Assembly: GCA_002030015.1 (NCBI GenBank)
Contig: LQBH01000015.1
Location: 1 to 34,672 of the forward strand
Source of the DNA: a delta proteobacterium MLS_D
GTDB lineage: Bacteria; Desulfobacterota; Syntrophia; Syntrophales; UBA2210
Direction of reading: 5' to 3'
Length of the DNA stretch: 34,672 nt
Below, piece by piece: positions 1 through 8,458 of the stretch. The position numbers were made by a program, and so were the translations under genes. A model generated the notes under the pieces. The model was not told where the DNA came from. It saw nothing but the letters and a program-made list of their open reading frames with translations, and did no database searches. Every line of letters starts with the position of its first letter. Position 1 is the stretch's first letter.

Positions 1-464
1 GCGGTCGCCGGGCCGATTCCCGGAATCAGCACCAGGTCCTCCTCGGTGACTTCATTGATATCGACAGGTATTCCCAGAGACAGCATCACCCTCGCCTCCA
101 TCCGTTCCAGCCGAATGAAAGGTCTGTGAAAATCAATCGACGCCTGTGACCCGCCGTGAACAGTTTTTTGAAGGTTTTCGTCGTCGAACAAGGATATCTT
201 ACCGGGTGCCGCCTGTTCAAGAACGTCGGCCACGGTGGGACGATTCGGAAAGAAATAGATGCCTTCCCTGGCGCCGGGCGCCACGACCTGAACGATCGTT
301 GAACCGGCAGCCTGTTCCGAGCAGGTTGGCGGAGAGCGGAAAAACAGGGATGACGACGTTCTCGTCGCTGTCTTGACAGCCGTCACCGCCAGTCCAGCGA
401 TAAGCAGAATCATGACCCCGATCAGCTGTTTTTCCCTGGTTGAAGTGAACCAGCCCTCGCTCAC
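1..464 (-). CDS. ComEA-like membrane-anchored helix-hairpin-helix protein (C-terminus cut by window edge)
   Basis: Translating the reverse strand from a GTG at 464 gives about 154 residues that run off the window. An N-terminal hydrophobic segment (about residues 13-27, after the polar start MSEGWFTSTREKQ) looks like a membrane anchor. A middle part with VVAPGAREGIYFFP followed by TVADVLEQA resembles a degenerate SLBB ligand-binding fold. The visible end, DINEVTEEDLVLIPGIGPA, is a classic helix-hairpin-helix DNA-binding motif of the ComEA type. ComEA proteins bind incoming DNA at the membrane in natural transformation, and short relatives have unknown roles. The frame is closed upstream by a TGA at 498-500, and GTG 464 is the only good start after it; the Shine-Dalgarno is weak (GGTGAGG). 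It lies 47 bases after lysC on the same strand and may be co-transcribed. The family is fairly certain, the role is not. Confidence 0.7.
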   Translation of the reverse strand, partial: MSEGWFTSTREKQLIGVMILLIAGLAVTAVKTATRTSSSLFFRSPPTCSEQAAGSTIVQVVAPGAREGIYFFPNRPTVADVLEQAAPGKISLFDDENLQKTVHGGSQASIDFHRPFIRLERMEARVMLSLGIPVDINEVTEEDLVLIPGIGPAT

Positions 465-511
465 GCCCTCACCCCGACGTTTTTCACAACCTCTTCGTCA
501 ACGAGAAAACC

Positions 512-1735
512 TCACTGCCCGATTTCCATGGCGAAGGCGTCGTGAAGCACACGAACGGCAAGCTCCGTGTACTTTGCTCCTATGACACAGGATATCTTGA
601 TTTCCGACGTGCTGATCATCTGAATGTTGATCCCTTCCCTTGCCAGAGTTGTGAACATCTTGGATGCCACGCCGGAGTGGCTTTTCATTCCCAGCCCCAC
701 CACTGAAACTTTTGAAATATCGGGATCGATATGCACCCGCTCGGCGCCCACTTCCCGTGAAACGACGTCCAGAACCTGTTCGACCTGTTTTATGTCCTTC
801 TTCGGAATAGTAAACGTAAGGTCGGTATACCCGTCAACACTCGCGTTCTGTATGATCATGTCAACGATGATACTGCGCTCCGAAAAAGGCGTAAAAAGCT
901 TCCCCGCTATTCCCGGCTCGTCGGGCACGTGAATGACGCTTACCTTCGCCTGGTTCCTGTCGTAGGTTATGCCGGAAACAACTTCCTTTTCCATGTCTTC
1001 GTCCTCCCTCGTTACAAGCGTCCCCTCGTCGTCATTGAATGAAGAACGGACGTAGAGGGGAACATTGTACAATTTCGCCAATTCAACCGACCGCTGATGA
1101 AGCACCTTCGCCCCCGCACCGGAAAGTTCAAGCATTTCATCGTAGGATATTTTTTTCAGTTTTCGTGCCTTGTCATAGACGTTTGGATCGGTGGTATAAA
1201 CACCGTCGACATCGGTAAAGGTCTCGCAGTAATCGGCCTTGATGGCCGCGGCGATGGCCACGGCGCTCGTGTCGGAACCACCCCGACCCAGAGTGGTTAT
1301 GTTGCCTTTTCTGTCGACACCCTGGAACCCGGCCACGATCATGATCCTGTGCTTGCCCAGCTCACGCAGTATAAAATCGGCATCTATTTTTTGTATTCGG
1401 GCCGCCATGTGATTTTTGTCCGTTACGATTCGTATCTGGGAACCCAGCAGCGACTTCGCCTTGAACCCCTTGCTGTTGAGAACCATCGCCATGAGCGACA
1501 CGGTCACCTGCTCTCCCGTCGCGATGAGGACATCGTATTCCCGTGGTATCGGCTTGTCGCCCGTCGCAGCGTTCGCCATTGCCGCCAGCCGGTCAGTTTC
1601 TCCGGCCATCGCGGAAAGCACGACCACTACATCGTTGCCCGCCTGATATGTCCGTATAATCCGTTCGGCTACGTTGTGTATCTTGGCGAGATCCGCGACG
1701 GACGTACCTCCATATTTCTGAACGATAAGAGCCAC
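512..1735 (-). CDS. lysC: Aspartate kinase
   Basis: Aspartokinase phosphorylates L-aspartate with ATP, the first step towards lysine/diaminopimelate, threonine and methionine. The protein opens with the kinase signature KYGGTS, has the nucleotide-site region GRGGSDTSAVAIAAA and FTDVDGVYTTDP, and ends in two ACT regulatory domains (VSVIHVPDEPGIAGKLF and VSVVGLGMKSHSGVASKMF). About 407 residues is normal for a monofunctional, feedback-controlled aspartokinase. I chose GTG 1735, giving the usual start (M)ALIVQKYGGTSV, 12 bases after GGAGG. A TTG at 1744 would add three residues but sits only three bases from that GGAGG. The start is one base past the tsaE stop, so translational coupling is likely. 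Confidence 0.93.
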   Translation of the reverse strand: MALIVQKYGGTSVADLAKIHNVAERIIRTYQAGNDVVVVLSAMAGETDRLAAMANAATGDKPIPREYDVLIATGEQVTVSLMAMVLNSKGFKAKSLLGSQIRIVTDKNHMAARIQKIDADFILRELGKHRIMIVAGFQGVDRKGNITTLGRGGSDTSAVAIAAAIKADYCETFTDVDGVYTTDPNVYDKARKLKKISYDEMLELSGAGAKVLHQRSVELAKLYNVPLYVRSSFNDDEGTLVTREDEDMEKEVVSGITYDRNQAKVSVIHVPDEPGIAGKLFTPFSERSIIVDMIIQNASVDGYTDLTFTIPKKDIKQVEQVLDVVSREVGAERVHIDPDISKVSVVGLGMKSHSGVASKMFTTLAREGINIQMISTSEIKISCVIGAKYTELAVRVLHDAFAMEIGQ

Positions 1736-1736
1736 G

Positions 1737-2219
1737 TTATGCAAAACCTCCTTCTTCCAGGGCCTTTTTCAGTAATTCAAAGCCTTCTTCGGAACGGCTC
1801 GACAATTCGATTTCTCTCTCTTCATCGGATGAGTTCTTCATTTTCACAACTACGACATCTTCCGGCAAACGATCCATAATTTTTTCCGCCCACTCGATCA
1901 CCGTCAATCCCGCACCGCAGACATAGTCATCATATCCGAGGTCATCCAGATCAGCCGGCCCCGCGAGACGATAGACATCGAAATGGTACAGCGGCAGTCG
2001 CCCGGGATATTCGTTGACGAGTGTAAAACTGGGACTCGTCACGTAATATTCATCAGGAACTCCGAGACCGGCGGCAATTCCCTGTGTCAAAGATGTTTTT
2101 CCCGCCCCCAGGTCTCCCACCAGTGCGATGACCATACCGGGAAGCGCCCTCTCACCGATGATGAGCCCGATGCGAAGCGTATCCTCCAGACTTCTTGAAC
2201 GCAATATCAACACGTTCAT
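1737..2219 (-). CDS. tsaE: tRNA threonylcarbamoyladenosine biosynthesis ATPase TsaE
   Basis: TsaE is the P-loop ATPase that works with TsaB and TsaD to make t6A at position 37 of ANN-decoding tRNAs. The 160-residue product has the Walker A motif GDLGAGKTSL (about residues 36-45), the family motif TSPSFTLVNEY, and LYHFDVYRL followed by VIEWAEK. Its length is typical. The ATG at 2219 overlaps the acpS stop in an ATGA arrangement, and its stop lies one base before lysC. Neither TsaB nor TsaD is in the window. Confidence 0.95.
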   Translation of the reverse strand: MNVLILRSRSLEDTLRIGLIIGERALPGMVIALVGDLGAGKTSLTQGIAAGLGVPDEYYVTSPSFTLVNEYPGRLPLYHFDVYRLAGPADLDDLGYDDYVCGAGLTVIEWAEKIMDRLPEDVVVVKMKNSSDEEREIELSSRSEEGFELLKKALEEGGFA

Positions 2220-2629
2220 GATTCAAAACGCTTATTCGGTCGCCCCGGCTCCCGCGTTTCCATGACCACCAGCGCCGTCGCTGTGGTTTCCGTGTGGGTG
2301 AGACTCAAGTGGAGATGGGTCGCGCCTGAATTCTCAAATGCTTCGCCGGCATATCCGTGGAGCACGAGACCGGGTCTGCCGTCTTTGTCGCGCACCGTTT
2401 CAATTTCCCTGAACGCCATGCCGCCCCAGACGCCCCTGCCCAGGCATTTCATGCAGGCCTCCTTGGCGGCGAAACGGGCGCCGTAATGCTGATACGGACG
2501 CGGCCGGGAACGGCAATAGTCGATCTCCCCCGGTCTGAACATCCTGTTGAGAAACCGTTCGCCCCATCGACCGACGGCCCGTTCTATCCGTTCTATTTCG
2601 ATACTGTCAACGCCGACGGCCCGTATCAT
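2216..2629 (-). CDS. acpS: Holo-[acyl-carrier-protein] synthase
   Basis: AcpS moves 4'-phosphopantetheine from CoA to the serine of apo-acyl carrier protein. The 137-residue product has the metal-binding start GVDSIEIERIERA, the central motif ARFAAKEACMKCLG, and the C-terminal strand HLHLSLTHTETTATALVV (LSLTHT in place of the commoner LSxSHD). I start it at ATG 2629. The open frame extends further upstream, but that part is low-complexity Arg/Gly sequence and is the out-of-frame shadow of folP. It overlaps folP upstream and tsaE downstream by four bases each, so all three are probably co-translated. In related genomes other genes, such as nnrD, often sit at these joints; they are absent here. 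Confidence 0.93.
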   Translation of the reverse strand: MIRAVGVDSIEIERIERAVGRWGERFLNRMFRPGEIDYCRSRPRPYQHYGARFAAKEACMKCLGRGVWGGMAFREIETVRDKDGRPGLVLHGYAGEAFENSGATHLHLSLTHTETTATALVVMETREPGRPNKRFES

Positions 2630-3834
2630 GGATGATTCCTCGCCGGCCCGGCAATAGCGTCGGCCATGTCGACGACGCGCCTCATGAATCCCACGTCGTG
2701 AACCCGGACAATGTGCGCGCCGGCCAGCACCGCCGCCGTCACCGCGGCCGCCGTCCCTTCGAGACGCTCTTCCGGAGCTCCGCCGGTGATGTTTCCGATA
2801 AAACTCTTGCGCGACGGTCCCACCAGCAGAGGTCTTCCGAGACATTTAAAATCATCGAGGGTCCGTATCAACGTGCAATTATCCGCCCCGGTTTTGCCGA
2901 ATCCGATGCCGGGATCGAAAACAATATTTTCCTCGTCGATACCCGCCTGCATGGCGGCTTCCTTTCGCACCTCAAAAAAATTAATAAGTTCTCCCTGAAG
3001 TGATTCGTACTCAAGGTCGCCCCGCTGCATGGTTTCCGGCGTTCCGCGCATATGCATCAGGATGACGGGAACTCCCGCTGAAGCCGCGAAAGGCGCCATG
3101 CCGGGATCAAAGCGCAGGGCGCTGATATCGTTAATCAGCTCGGCTCCTTCACCGACGGCCGCCTCGGCCACCGCCTTCTTGGTGGTGTCCACCGAAACGG
3201 GAATCCCCGACCGGGACGCCAGGGCACGCACCAGAGGGATGACGCGGTTTAACTCATCCGCCACCGGCAGTGATCCCGCTCCCGGTCTCGTCGACTCCCC
3301 TCCCACATCGATCAGGTCGGCGCCCTCTTCTTCCATGCGAAGGGCCGCTTCGACCGCTTCGTCCACCGACCCGTATTTCCCCCCGTCGGAAAACGAATCA
3401 GGCGTCATGTTGATAATGCCCATGACCAGGGTCCGGTCTCCGAGGGAAATGGTCCGCCTCGGCGTGGTGAGAACAAAATCAGTCCGTTCGCTCCGCTCCA
3501 GCAGCAATTGCATATCCCTGGAGATATCCCGAAGACCGAACGGCTGGGAAGCCAGTTTTTCAATAAAACGATCCACCTGTTTTCTGGTTCCCGTTACCAG
3601 GGCGTCGGTTAATTCGACGGTGCATGCGACGGAATCCCGGGCGACGGCGACATCCCCGCCCAGTGACAGCATCTCCTGTTTCATGATGTTGGCCACCTTG
3701 CAGCGAAGTCCCTCGACGACGATGACGCAGTGCTCCATCTTCGGCAGCATGGAGGCAATACCGTGAGGATCGGCACCCACCCGTTGGAGCTCCCGCAGGG
3801 CGTCATTTTTCGATAAGTTACGAATCAGTCTCAT
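2626..3834 (-). CDS. folP: Dihydropteroate synthase with N-terminal extension
   Basis: FolP condenses p-aminobenzoate with hydroxymethyl-dihydropterin pyrophosphate to give dihydropteroate. The catalytic TIM barrel carries MGIINMTPDSFSDGG, DVGGESTRPGAG, PVSVDTTKKAVAEAA, LINDISAL, VILMHMRGTPETM, DPGIGFGKT, LLVGPSRKSFI and the closing IVRVHDV. In front of it lies an extra domain of roughly 120 residues (DPHGIASMLPKMEHCVIVVEG, then CKVANIMKQEMLSLGGDVAV). As far as I know this occurs in dihydropteroate synthases of several anaerobes and deltaproteobacteria; its function is unknown to me. ATG 3834 (MRLIRNLSKNDALRELQ) is preferred. A TTG at 3930 would add a proline-rich, unconvincing stretch and has no ribosome binding site. 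The gene follows ftsH and overlaps acpS by four bases. Confidence 0.92.
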   Translation of the reverse strand: MRLIRNLSKNDALRELQRVGADPHGIASMLPKMEHCVIVVEGLRCKVANIMKQEMLSLGGDVAVARDSVACTVELTDALVTGTRKQVDRFIEKLASQPFGLRDISRDMQLLLERSERTDFVLTTPRRTISLGDRTLVMGIINMTPDSFSDGGKYGSVDEAVEAALRMEEEGADLIDVGGESTRPGAGSLPVADELNRVIPLVRALASRSGIPVSVDTTKKAVAEAAVGEGAELINDISALRFDPGMAPFAASAGVPVILMHMRGTPETMQRGDLEYESLQGELINFFEVRKEAAMQAGIDEENIVFDPGIGFGKTGADNCTLIRTLDDFKCLGRPLLVGPSRKSFIGNITGGAPEERLEGTAAAVTAAVLAGAHIVRVHDVGFMRRVVDMADAIAGPARNHP

Positions 3835-3950
3835 GTGCTTCTCATATGGGTCGGCGTACAAAACAACGGAGCCCGGCACTGGCGGTTCTTTCCACTCGGG
3901 TAACCCGGGACGCGAACGCGATTTTTTCAAAGGCCGGAAAATACAGACAT

Positions 3951-5888
3951 TCAGGAATCCCGTGACGATTCGTTTTCTTCGCCGGTCGTTTCAGGAATTT
4001 TTTCCGCTTCAGCGTCGGTCTTTCCCCGGTCTTCATCTGTCTCTTCGCCCGTTTCGTCCGGCGAATGCGCCGACAACGGTCTCTCTTTCTGTTCAGATGA
4101 ATCGGAAATGCCGATTATCGCATTGAGTTCATCCAGGTTCAATACTTCCTTGACCAGAAGTTCCTGGGCCATCTTGTGAAGAATGTCTATATGATCGGAA
4201 AGAATTTTCTTCGATCGCTCGTAATTTTCCGTGACGATACACTCAATCTCGGCATCGATTTTCCGCGCTGTATCCTCGCTGAAGTTCTTGTGAGTCGCTA
4301 TTTCCCGTCCCAGGAAAATTTCCTCGTCTTTCTTGCCGTAGGTGAGCGGCCCCATTTTTTCGCTCATCCCCCACTCGCACACCATCTTTCGGGCCAGCTC
4401 CGTCGCCCGCTCAATATCGTTGCCGGCGCCTGTAGTAAAATCGTCCAGAACCAGTTCCTCGGCTGCCCGCCCGCCCATGAGAATGGCAATGTTGTTGACA
4501 AGGTATTTTTTGGGATAGGTGTGCTTGTCTTCCGTGGGAAGCTGCTGTGTCAAACCAAGCGCCCTGCCGCGTGGAATGATCGTCACCTTGTGAATCGGAT
4601 CGGTACCGGGGATAAGGCGCGCTACCAGGGCGTGCCCCGCCTCGTGGTACGCGGTGTTGCGTTTTTCCTCCTCGCTGATCACCATACTGCGCCGCTCGGC
4701 ACCCATCATGACCTTATCCTTAGCGTACTCGAAGTCTTCCATTTCAACCAGTTCCTTGTTTTTCCTGGCCGCCGACAGCGCCGCCTCATTCACGAGATTT
4801 TCTATATCGGCGCCGGAAAAGCCGGGGGTGCCGCGGGCGATGACGGAATAATCAACGTCGGTCGCCAGGGGGACTTTCTTGGCATGGACTTCGAATATTT
4901 TTTCCCGTCCCCTCACATCGGGTAGGGGAACGATAACCTGCCGATCGAAACGGCCCGGCCTGAGCAGTGCCGGGTCGAGCACATCGGGACGGTTTGTGGC
5001 CGACATGATGATCACGCCCTCATTTGATTCAAACCCGTCCATTTCAACAAGAAGCTGGTTGAGTGTCTGTTCACGTTCGTCGTGGCCGCCACCGAGCCCC
5101 GCGCCACGATGTCGCCCCACGGCGTCCAGCTCGTCAATAAAAATGATGCAGGGGGCGCTTTTTTTCCCCTGCACAAACAGGTCGCGAACGCGGGAAGCGC
5201 CGACGCCTACGAACATCTCAACGAAGTCGGACCCGCTGATACTCATAAAGGGAACGCCCGCTTCCCCGGCGATGGCCCTCGCCAGGAGGGTCTTGCCCGT
5301 TCCCGGAGGGCCAACGAGCAGAACGCCCTTGGGAATCCGCCCTCCCAGCCTGGTGAATTTCTTCGGGTCACTCAAAAATTCCACGACTTCTTCCAGCTCG
5401 GCTTTCGCCTCGTTGATGCCCGCCACGTCCTTGAAAGTGATCTTCTTCGCCTGTTCGGTCATCAGCTTGGCCTTGCTCTTTCCGAAGGACATGGCTTTGC
5501 CTCCGCCCGCCTGCATCTGGCGCATGAAAAACACCCAGACGGCGATAAGCAGAATAATCGGGAACCAGGAAATGAGGATCGTCATGAACCAGGATGTTCC
5601 CTCGGCCGGTTTCGCCGCAATGCGAACGTTTTTATCACGCAGGCGAGAGACGATATCCGCGCCGGGAGGTGAATATGTTTTGAATGCGCTGCCGTCGCTG
5701 AGAGTTCCCGTGACGGAGTCGCCCTGTATAGTCACCTCCCTTATTTTTCCCTGGTCCACGTGAGTCATGAAATCACTGAATATAAGGGTATCGTCCCTGC
5801 TGCCCGGCTGTTGAAACATCTGGAACAGAAAAATAAAAACAAGACACACCACGATCCACATGGCTATGTTCTTCTGAAATTGATTCAC
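3951..5888 (-). CDS. ftsH: ATP-dependent zinc metalloprotease FtsH
   Basis: FtsH is the hexameric, membrane-anchored AAA+ protease that degrades misfolded membrane proteins and some regulators. The 645-residue product has two membrane segments (about residues 9-23 and 102-122) flanking a periplasmic part. It has Walker A GPPGTGKT (193-200), Walker [12 protein letters not shown], the second region of homology [20 protein letters not shown], and the zinc site HEAGH (415-419). The tail of about 40 residues is highly acidic, which is variable in the family. The start is GTG 5888 after AAGGAG at good spacing. The 186 bases between it and tilS hold short inverted repeats but no promoter I can call confidently; FtsH genes are often heat-inducible, but no clear sigma-32 site is visible. 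Confidence 0.97.
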   Translation of the reverse strand: MNQFQKNIAMWIVVCLVFIFLFQMFQQPGSRDDTLIFSDFMTHVDQGKIREVTIQGDSVTGTLSDGSAFKTYSPPGADIVSRLRDKNVRIAAKPAEGTSWFMTILISWFPIILLIAVWVFFMRQMQAGGGKAMSFGKSKAKLMTEQAKKITFKDVAGINEAKAELEEVVEFLSDPKKFTRLGGRIPKGVLLVGPPGTGKTLLARAIAGEAGVPFMSISGSDFVEMFVGVGASRVRDLFVQGKKSAPCIIFIDELDAVGRHRGAGLGGGHDEREQTLNQLLVEMDGFESNEGVIIMSATNRPDVLDPALLRPGRFDRQVIVPLPDVRGREKIFEVHAKKVPLATDVDYSVIARGTPGFSGADIENLVNEAALSAARKNKELVEMEDFEYAKDKVMMGAERRSMVISEEEKRNTAYHEAGHALVARLIPGTDPIHKVTIIPRGRALGLTQQLPTEDKHTYPKKYLVNNIAILMGGRAAEELVLDDFTTGAGNDIERATELARKMVCEWGMSEKMGPLTYGKKDEEIFLGREIATHKNFSEDTARKIDAEIECIVTENYERSKKILSDHIDILHKMAQELLVKEVLNLDELNAIIGISDSSEQKERPLSAHSPDETGEETDEDRGKTDAEAEKIPETTGEENESSRDS

Positions 5889-6074
5889 AATGGAAAACTC
5901 CTTGTATCCTGCAAAAACTTTTTACCGGCAGATAAAGCGCCGGCCTGAAAGGGCGGAAATTGTACCTGAATACCTGCTTTCAGGGAATCCGTGAGGGAAA
6001 GTGAGATAACTTTTTTCACGCCTTTTCACCGGCACGAGCACACGACCCCCATTAATCAAAATTCTGTGAAAATA

Positions 6075-7460
6075 TCAAACAATTTCTGCCTTCACCACTG
6101 TCCTGGTCTCCTTTCTCACCCTGACTCGCTCGCTCAGACAGATACCCGGAACCCAGATGACGGAACTGGCATCGGCAAGCAGGGGAATCCGGGAACGACG
6201 TCTGCGGGGAACCTTGGCATCGATGAACAGGGATTTCAGTTTTTTGTGCCCTTTCATCCCGAGTGGTTGTATTCGATCGCCCGGCAGCATGCTCCGCACC
6301 GTCAGTGAACCGTCTATGGCGTCCATGTCCACGAAAGCGACCCCGGCCGTTCCGGCGCCGGCTTTATCGACGATCTCCAGGCTCAGAGACCGCGCGATCG
6401 CGTCTATCGGCGTTACGCCGGGGCAACGGGCCACACAGGAAAAGGATGTTTCCACCGAAGTCTCATCCGGTTCCGGGAGACGATCAAAGATGAGGCGGTC
6501 GTATTCCCGCCGCGCTTCCAATCTGCCGCCGAGGTCACAACGTCCCGACGGATTACCGCCCTCAACCAGGGACAGAACGGCTTCCACGTGTTCAAACCCG
6601 TGCTCCGGTCCGCGAACCGGAACCGAACTCAGGCACACCCTGATCAATCGGCGTTGAAGCGCCCGGTTACAGTCACGTAATTTTGCGAGATCGATCTCGA
6701 CGGGCACACGATCGAAACGCAGTCCCAGGCGGGCGGCGGCTGAAATCGTCATGTCTTCGAGCCAGTTTTCCTCGTCCCTGAAGATTTCAGCCGTGCGTCC
6801 GAGCGTTTCCGCGAGATTCGGATTACACAATTCCGTCAATTCCGGCAGCACCCGCCGCCTGATCCGGTTTCTCAGGTAACAGTCGTCCTCGTTCGTTGAA
6901 TCCGTCACGTAGAAAATCCCCCGTGCGTCGAGAAATTCCTGTACCTCTCGCCTCGTTGTCTCGAGAAGGGGTCGAATGAAAAATTCATCCCTCACGGGAA
7001 GTATTCCCCGCAGTCCCGCCGGCCCGGCCCCGCGAAGAAACTTCATGAGAACCGTTTCCGCCTGATCGTCCAGCGTGTGCCCCAGGGCGATTTTCGTGAG
7101 ACCGTGTGACGTTGCGATTTCGTCGAAAATCCGGTACCGTTCCCGCCGCGCGCGATCTTCCAGAGAGGCTCCTCTTCCGCCTGACAGCACGCCGGGAGGA
7201 ATCGTACCTGTTGCCAGCGGCAGTCCGAGACCGTCCGCAAGGGTCTTTACAAAATCGGCGTCCCGGTCGGACTCGGCGCCCCGCAAACCATGATGCACAT
7301 GGACAACGACGAGCGAAAAACCGAGCCGCGGCGCCAGGTCATGAAGCACGGTTAACAGGGCTACGGAATCGCCTCCACCGGACAGGGCGACACCCACCCG
7401 GTCTTTCGGGTCGATCATACCGTATTTTTTTATTGTTTTCAGTACGTTGAAAAACATCAT
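6075..7460 (-). CDS. tilS: tRNA(Ile)-lysidine synthase
   Basis: TilS attaches lysine to C34 of the CAU-anticodon isoleucine tRNA, changing both its charging and decoding. The N-type ATP pyrophosphatase motif ALSGGGDSVALL is near residue 30, followed by HVHHGLRG and GHTLDDQAETVLMKFLRGAG, all family hallmarks. The C-terminal part (MLPGDRIQPLGMKGHKKLKSL-type sequence) is the usual tRNA-contact domain, and 461 residues matches the long form of the enzyme. Two adjacent ATG codons (7460 and 7457) are possible starts; a weak GGAT-type site precedes them. It is probably the first gene of the ftsH-folP-acpS-tsaE-lysC run. Confidence 0.95.
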   Translation of the reverse strand: MMFFNVLKTIKKYGMIDPKDRVGVALSGGGDSVALLTVLHDLAPRLGFSLVVVHVHHGLRGAESDRDADFVKTLADGLGLPLATGTIPPGVLSGGRGASLEDRARRERYRIFDEIATSHGLTKIALGHTLDDQAETVLMKFLRGAGPAGLRGILPVRDEFFIRPLLETTRREVQEFLDARGIFYVTDSTNEDDCYLRNRIRRRVLPELTELCNPNLAETLGRTAEIFRDEENWLEDMTISAAARLGLRFDRVPVEIDLAKLRDCNRALQRRLIRVCLSSVPVRGPEHGFEHVEAVLSLVEGGNPSGRCDLGGRLEARREYDRLIFDRLPEPDETSVETSFSCVARCPGVTPIDAIARSLSLEIVDKAGAGTAGVAFVDMDAIDGSLTVRSMLPGDRIQPLGMKGHKKLKSLFIDAKVPRRRRSRIPLLADASSVIWVPGICLSERVRVRKETRTVVKAEIV

Positions 7461-7526
7461 TCATCCGTTCGATCATTCAACGCTTCGTACCGGACGGCAC
7501 CGTCACTCCCGGCCAATCGAGGGAAG

Positions 7527-8171
7527 TCACTGAAACAATGCCGACAGTTCGTCCATGGACTCACAGGAATAATCGGGTTGCAGGGCGATGAGTTCCTCCC
7601 GGCCCGTCAGACCGTTCAGAAAGGCGCAACTGAGAACACCCGTGTTTTTCGCCAGCATGACGTCATTCACCCCGTCGCCTACCACGACGGTCCGTTTCCG
7701 GTCGACCGAGTATTCCGCGAGACGGGGTGCAAGCAGGCGTTCATCTGGCTTCGCGTATGGTTCCGAATCCTTGCACAGGATTTCTTCAAAATACTCCTCT
7801 ATGTTCAATCCCTCCGCAATTTTCAGCGTGTAGGCCTTTCTCTTGTTGGTAATAATAATTTTTCTCGTTCCCCGAAAATGTTCCAACATCCGCCGCACTC
7901 CCGGATGGAGATTCGTGGTGTCGAGAAGATGCTCCCAGTAATACGCGGAAAATATTTCCAGAACCTGCGGCGCCAGTGCGGCGTGTTCCTGACCGAGTGC
8001 CCGCTCGACCAGGGTGCCGATTCCGTCGCCGATAAAACCGCGAATTTCTTCCTCACGGCGGACGGGAAGACCCGTTTCCGCCAAAGCGTGGTTGACGGCT
8101 GCCGCAAGATCACGGCCCGAACTGACCAGCGTACCGTCGAAATCAAAAACCATGAGATCTATTTTGGTCAT
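7527..8171 (-). CDS. HAD-family hydrolase, phosphoglycolate-phosphatase-like
   Basis: This 214-residue haloacid-dehalogenase-superfamily phosphatase has motif I FDFDGTLV (nucleophile and acid Asp), motif II IIITNK, a conserved lysine in YAKPDERLL, and motif III VVVGDGVNDVMLAK. The alpha-helical cap between motifs I and II (GLPVRREEEIRGFIGDGI) is the type seen in Gph, which removes phosphate from 2-phosphoglycolate. The exact substrate cannot be read from sequence, and related members act on other small phosphates or pyrophosphate. ATG 8171 follows a good AGGGGAG ribosome site. The gene is divergent from the leader/panB transcript and about 66 bases upstream of tilS. Confidence 0.85.
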   Translation of the reverse strand: MTKIDLMVFDFDGTLVSSGRDLAAAVNHALAETGLPVRREEEIRGFIGDGIGTLVERALGQEHAALAPQVLEIFSAYYWEHLLDTTNLHPGVRRMLEHFRGTRKIIITNKRKAYTLKIAEGLNIEEYFEEILCKDSEPYAKPDERLLAPRLAEYSVDRKRTVVVGDGVNDVMLAKNTGVLSCAFLNGLTGREELIALQPDYSCESMDELSALFQ

Positions 8172-8187
8172 TCATATCTCCCCTGAA

Positions 8188-8215
8188 TTGTTGTTTCGTT
8201 CATTTATTGTAATAT
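8188..8215 (+). promoter_or_regulatory. Candidate sigma-70 promoter for the panB leader
   Basis: TTGTTG (8188-8193), a 16-base spacer and TAATAT (8210-8215) make a plausible vegetative promoter firing rightwards, with transcription expected to begin near 8222. It lies between the divergent HAD gene and the DUF2520-panB genes and is the only good promoter I see for the latter. Confidence 0.45.
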
Positions 8216-8221
8216 AGCAAC

Positions 8222-8431
8222 TCCAGCCGACCTGACAAGGTGTTTCAGCGTAATCATGTCCGTCCGCCCGCCGCAACCAACGGTGACGATCCGTTGACAA
8301 TCGTCAGGGCTTCGTGGTAAGGGGTCTTTCATGTCATAGCTTGGATCCCTCAAGGGACTGAGACGAACGGTTACACAGCCACGCATTCCGAAGGCCAAGA
8401 AACCTTCCGACATCAGTCCGAAGGTTTTTTT
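8222..8431 (+). ncRNA. Structured leader or small RNA upstream of DUF2520-panB
   Basis: About 210 bases without a convincing reading frame lie between a promoter and an intrinsic terminator. Two perfect stems are interleaved: CAACGG (8278-8283) with CCGTTG (8291-8296), and TGACGAT (8284-8290) with ATCGTCA (8300-8306), so they form either a pseudoknot or alternative folds. A small hairpin TCCC-TCAA-GGGA follows near 8346-8357. The element CCTTC (8403-8407) can pair with GAAGG at 8390-8394 or at 8420-8424, the second forming the terminator. This looks like a conditional terminator, that is a riboswitch or attenuator. A free-standing small RNA is the alternative; I matched it to no known RNA class. 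Confidence 0.4.
8400..8431 (+). terminator. Intrinsic terminator just before the DUF2520 gene
   Basis: AAACCTTC (8400-8407) pairs perfectly with GAAGGTTT (8420-8427), followed by a run of T. It ends 27 bases before the ATG at 8459, leaving no room for another promoter, so the downstream genes seem to depend on read-through. Confidence 0.6.
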
Positions 8432-8458
8432 ATGACCCCGGCGCTGCGGAGACGAAAC

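Noticed and set aside
2630-2845. N-terminal extension of AcpS
   Set aside because: The added residues are low-complexity Arg/Gly sequence overlapping the folP coding region in another frame; ATG 2629 matches the family start.
5889-6074. Heat-shock (sigma-32) promoter for ftsH
   Set aside because: Only partial matches (CTGAAA, TACAAT) at wrong spacing; the short inverted repeats here do not make a convincing promoter.
8222-8431. 6S RNA (ssrS)
   Set aside because: The 3' part (small hairpin, then GGTTACACAGCC) resembles E. coli 6S and the length fits, but I could not find the long closing stem between the two ends; kept only as an alternative to a switch.
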